8,283 bases of DNA from a bacterium (GTDB lineage Bacteria > Patescibacteriota > Minisyncoccia > Minisyncoccales > MHMH01), in contig JAUSHA010000051.1 in the NCBI GenBank assembly GCA_030648815.1, forward strand, positions 1 through 8,283, read 5' to 3'. Below the pieces are notes generated by a model that made no database searches, was not told the origin of the DNA, and saw nothing but the letters and a program-made list of their open reading frames with translations. A program made the translations under genes and the position numbers. Positions within the stretch are counted from its first letter, which is position 1, and each line of letters starts with the position of its first letter. Shown piece after piece: positions 6,081 through 8,283 of the stretch.

Positions 6081-8167
6081 TTTTCTATCATTAAGGATTG
6101 TTTTTTATCTTTAATCGGCAGCTGCTGGTAAATTTCTTCGGTGATAAAGGGAATGAATGGATGCAGAAGTTTTAGCGATGTCAGTAATACATGCAATAGT
6201 AATTTTTGATTTTTTCCGCCAGAGGCGGATCCGCCTTGGGCGGAGTTTTTTGTCTCTTCAATAAACTTGTCGCAAAAATCATGCCAAAAAAAGTCATATA
6301 GCGTATGCGCCGCTTCGCCGAATTGGTAATTTTCCAGATTTTTATTAACCGATTCGATGGTTTGATTTAATTGTTGGATGATTTGACATTTCGGTAGTTC
6401 GTTGACGTCAGACGTCAACGGTTCGTCGTTGACGTCTGACGTCAACATCACGAAACGGCTGGCGTTCCAGAGCTTGTTGCAAAATTTTCTCCCCATAACG
6501 ATATTTTCTTCGGAGAATTTTATATCCTGTCCGCCTAATAATTGATAGGCGATGCCGAATCTGACGGCATCGGCCCCGTATTTTTCAATCAAGCCGACAG
6601 GATCAATACCGGTGCCCAATGACTTTGACATTCTTTGCCCCTCTTTTGTTAAGACGGTGGGATGGATTAGAACCGTATGAAACGGCGCTTTTCCCATAAA
6701 TTCTATTCCGGAAAAAATCATTCTCGTTACCCATAAATTAATAATATCCCTAGCCGTGCTTAAAACATCAGTCGGATAAAAGGTTTTTAAATCTTTAGTG
6801 TTTTCGGGCCAGCCGAGCGTGGCAAACGGCCACAAAGCCGAAGAGAACCAAGTGTCTAAGACGTCGTCCACCCCATCCAGGGGTATTTTATGTCCCCACC
6901 AGAGTTGGCGGGAAATGCACCAGTCCCTGACATTTTTTAGCCAATCAAGATATGGTTTTTCAAAATTTTTGGGAGAAAATTTAATCTTGCCGGATTTTAC
7001 AGCTTTAACCGCTTGCTTGGCCAGATCAGACATTTTTAAGAACCACTGCTTGGAGGGTATGAGTTCTACGACAGTATTGCATCTGTAGCATTTTGGCACC
7101 TGGTGGATATAATCTTCCGTTTTTTCCAGCAGATTAAGTTTGGTTAAATCATCAATAATTTTTTCCCTGGCTTCTGCGATCTTTAATCCCTGATAGGGGA
7201 GAGGCGCTTCTTTGGTAATTCTTCCTCTTTCATCAATAACTTGGATGATTTTTAAGTTGTGCCTTAAGCCTATTTCGGAATCCGTCAAATCATGAGCCGG
7301 AGTGACTTTTACCGCTCCCGTTCCGAATTTTTGATCAACCGCCCTGTCGGCGATAATCGGAATTTCTCTCCCTACCAGCGGCAGAATAACTTTTTTGCCG
7401 ATTAAGTTTTTATATCTTTCGTCTTTTGGATTAACCGCTACCGCCACATCTCCAAGCATAGTCTCCGGCCTGGTTGTCGCGACGATAATGAAATTATCGT
7501 CGCCCTGAGTCTGTCGAAGGGCATCCTTTCTCAGTAGATATTTTATGTACCATAAGTGACTTTTTTCCTCTGTATATTCCAGCTCCAAATCCGACAGCGA
7601 GGTGGCGCATCTCGGGCACCAATTTACTACTCTTTCTCCCTGATAAATCAGCCCCTTTTTATAGTAGTGCAAAAAAGCGGCCTGGACGGCTTTTTCATAT
7701 TCTTTATCTAAAGTAAAACGGGTTCTGGACCAATCGCAGGAAGCCCCGAGTTTTTTAAGCTGGCCCAGAATTTTATTTCCGTAAATTTCTTGCCAAGCCC
7801 AAATCCTTTCAATGAATTTTTCGCGGCCTAAATCAAAACGATTGAGCCCCTCCTTTCTTAATTCTTTTTCCACCTTGGCTTGAGTGGCAATACCGGCGTG
7901 GTCGGTGCCCGGGATCCAAAGAGTTTTAAATCCCTCCATTCTTTTTTTTCTGATTAAGACATCCTGGATAACGGTATTTAAGGCATGACCCATATGCAGT
8001 TCGCCGGTGATGTTTGGCGGAGGAAGGACGATAGTAAAGGATTTATTTTTATTGGGATTGTCAGCCCGAGGCTGATGCGCCTCGGGCGCAAAAAAGCCTG
8101 ACTCTTCCCAGAGCTTGTATATTTTGTCTTCCACAGTTTTCGGATCGTATGCCTTCGCGGGTTCCAT
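6068..8167 (-). CDS. valS: Valyl-tRNA synthetase, shortened form
   Basis: ValRS charges tRNA-Val with valine in the cytoplasm. The 699 residues are well short of the usual 850-950. Class I signatures are intact: PPPNITGELHMGH (49-61, HIGH box HMGH) and RMSKS (512-516). The CP1 editing domain is present (TTRPETMLGD 231-240, GTGAVKVTPAHD 282-293), as are the CxxC pairs 184/187 and 360/363. DVLDTWFSSALWPF and the anticodon-binding region (about 555-690) are recognisable. Two parts are missing. WWGHKIP runs almost directly into DVLDTWFSS through LDGVD, where other ValRS have about 30 more residues. The protein also ends at IEKWPL without the C-terminal coiled-coil arm. Four in-frame palindromic blocks interrupt loops (residues 27-35, 216-222, 575-590, 642-651). 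There is no frameshift and the active-site motifs are intact, so it is probably functional. It starts at ATG 8167 with no Shine-Dalgarno motif. Confidence 0.95.
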   Translation of the reverse strand: MEPAKAYDPKTVEDKIYKLWEESGFFAPEAHQPRADNPNKNKSFTIVLPPPNITGELHMGHALNTVIQDVLIRKKRMEGFKTLWIPGTDHAGIATQAKVEKELRKEGLNRFDLGREKFIERIWAWQEIYGNKILGQLKKLGASCDWSRTRFTLDKEYEKAVQAAFLHYYKKGLIYQGERVVNWCPRCATSLSDLELEYTEEKSHLWYIKYLLRKDALRQTQGDDNFIIVATTRPETMLGDVAVAVNPKDERYKNLIGKKVILPLVGREIPIIADRAVDQKFGTGAVKVTPAHDLTDSEIGLRHNLKIIQVIDERGRITKEAPLPYQGLKIAEAREKIIDDLTKLNLLEKTEDYIHQVPKCYRCNTVVELIPSKQWFLKMSDLAKQAVKAVKSGKIKFSPKNFEKPYLDWLKNVRDWCISRQLWWGHKIPLDGVDDVLDTWFSSALWPFATLGWPENTKDLKTFYPTDVLSTARDIINLWVTRMIFSGIEFMGKAPFHTVLIHPTVLTKEGQRMSKSLGTGIDPVGLIEKYGADAVRFGIAYQLLGGQDIKFSEENIVMGRKFCNKLWNASRFVMLTSDVNDEPLTSDVNELPKCQIIQQLNQTIESVNKNLENYQFGEAAHTLYDFFWHDFCDKFIEETKNSAQGGSASGGKNQKLLLHVLLTSLKLLHPFIPFITEEIYQQLPIKDKKQSLMIEKWPL
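6215..6244. repeat. Twin hairpin palindrome read in frame inside valS (10 codons)
   Basis: Two 15-nt hairpins lie back to back: TCCGCC-AGA-GGCGGA (6215-6229) and TCCGCC-TTG-GGCGGA (6230-6244), each with a perfect 6-bp stem and 3-nt loop. The 30 bases are exactly codons 642-651 (SAQGGSASGG), between the helical text IEETKN and KNQKLLLHVLL. The block is much more GC-rich than its surroundings and has no stop codon in any of the six frames. Confidence 0.85.
6400..6446. repeat. Pair of 19-bp palindromes in tandem inside valS
   Basis: GTTGACGTC-A-GACGTCAAC (6401-6419, extended by one pair to 6400-6420) and GTTGACGTC-T-GACGTCAAC (6428-6446) are perfect 9-bp-arm palindromes. They differ only in the central base, so one is the exact reverse complement of the other. 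They start 27 bases apart and give the peptide repeat LTSDVN at residues 575-580 and 584-589 in a loop of the anticodon-binding domain. Confidence 0.85.
7502..7522. repeat. 21-bp imperfect palindrome read in frame inside valS (7 codons)
   Basis: GCCCT (7502-7506) pairs with AGGGC (7518-7522). Inside these lie opposed GA/GA dinucleotides and a further G-C pair, in the form GCCCTGAG...CTGTCGAAGGGC. The block is exactly codons 216-222 (ALRQTQG) of ValRS, at the tip between the strands WYIKYLLRK and DNFIIVATTRPE of the editing domain. It resembles the CCCTGAGCTTGTCGAAGGG-type repeats that I recall as scattered through many bacterial genomes. Confidence 0.7.
8064..8087. repeat. 24-bp palindrome read in frame near the valS N-terminus
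   Basis: GCCCGAGGC (8064-8072) and GCCTCGGGC (8079-8087) form a perfect 9-bp stem with a 6-nt loop. On the minus strand it encodes APEAHQPRA (residues 27-35), between the opening helix KLWEESGFF and the PNKNKSFTIVLPPPN strand. This is a loop known to vary in length among ValRS proteins. Confidence 0.78.
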
Positions 8168-8180
8168 AAAATTAATGTTC

Positions 8181-8234
8181 CGTGATGTTTAACGTTAAAG
8201 GTTGCACCGTTAACCTTTAACGTTAAACATCACG
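8181..8234. repeat. 54-bp palindrome with perfect 23-bp arms upstream of valS
   Basis: The left arm (8181-8203, starting CGTGATGTTTAACG) is the exact reverse complement of the right arm (8212-8234), with an 8-nt loop GCACCGTT between them. The arms themselves contain the smaller palindrome TTTAACGTTAAA. It lies 13 bases upstream of the valS start codon. If transcribed, it would fold as a very stable hairpin in the leader. No T-run flanks it on either strand, so it is not a standard terminator. The remaining bases to the right edge (8235-8283) are AT-rich, and I see no gene in them. Confidence 0.88.
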
Positions 8235-8283
8235 TTCGGAAATCTTTAATACGTTCATTTTACTACGTGATTTGATTTTTTTC

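Noticed and set aside
6400..6446. CRISPR-like array
   Set aside because: There are only two units, they are palindromic, have no real spacer and are read as protein in an intact gene. No cas gene is present.
6068..8167. valS as a pseudogene
   Set aside because: Despite the missing segments there is one uninterrupted frame with HIGH, KMSKS-type and editing motifs intact, and the next gene is coupled to its end.
8181..8234. Terminator or T-box riboswitch before valS
   Set aside because: No T-run follows the hairpin on either strand, and I see no T-box core sequence or antiterminator pairing. The structure is a simple two-arm palindrome.
8235..8283. Promoter for valS with a TAAAAT -10-like word on the minus strand
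   Set aside because: No credible -35 is visible at proper spacing before the window edge, and the region is AT-rich, so the match is not persuasive.

Overview
The window looks like a chromosomal piece of a Candidate Phyla Radiation (Patescibacteria) bacterium, most likely of the Parcubacteria type. This is inferred from four things: two VirB2-like pilin genes sitting among housekeeping genes, an MBL-fold gene directly upstream of gyrA, compact gene packing, and the lack of Shine-Dalgarno motifs before any of the six complete genes. No reading frame contains an internal TGA, so there is no sign of the TGA=Gly code used by Gracilibacteria/SR1.

Plus-strand half (1-4757): the end of an MBL-fold hydrolase, gyrA (DNA gyrase subunit A), a 422-residue secreted or membrane protein with PKD/Ig-like domains and a C-terminal VirB2/TrbC-type pilin core, a smaller 168-residue paralogue of that pilin core, a bidirectional terminator, and a tRNA-Leu(UAG) that has its own promoter-like sequence. 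Minus-strand half (8167-4761): valS, a PrsW-like intramembrane protease overlapping valS by 13 bases, and an Hsp20 small heat-shock protein. The two transcription units converge at the tRNA/terminator. The two pilin-like proteins probably belong to a cell-surface or type IV secretion-like apparatus. PrsW and Hsp20 are envelope and protein-stress functions. gyrA, valS and the tRNA are core information genes.

The most striking content is a set of palindromic sequences of at least seven different types. Five loci lie inside essential genes (one in gyrA, four in valS), are read in frame, and appear to add short peptides at exact codon multiples (7, about 8-9, 18 or 10 residues). Three more are large intergenic structures: a gap-free three-way junction of 58 nt between the two pilin genes, a 74-bp imperfect palindrome between prsW and hsp20, and a 54-bp palindrome with perfect 23-bp arms before valS. 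Two of these intergenic structures contain the stop codon of the neighbouring gene. Together they resemble the Rickettsia palindromic elements in behaviour, but not in any sequence I recognise.

valS is also unusual. It lacks the roughly 30-residue segment that normally separates the WWGH(R/K)IP and DVLDTWFSS motifs, and it lacks the C-terminal coiled-coil arm.
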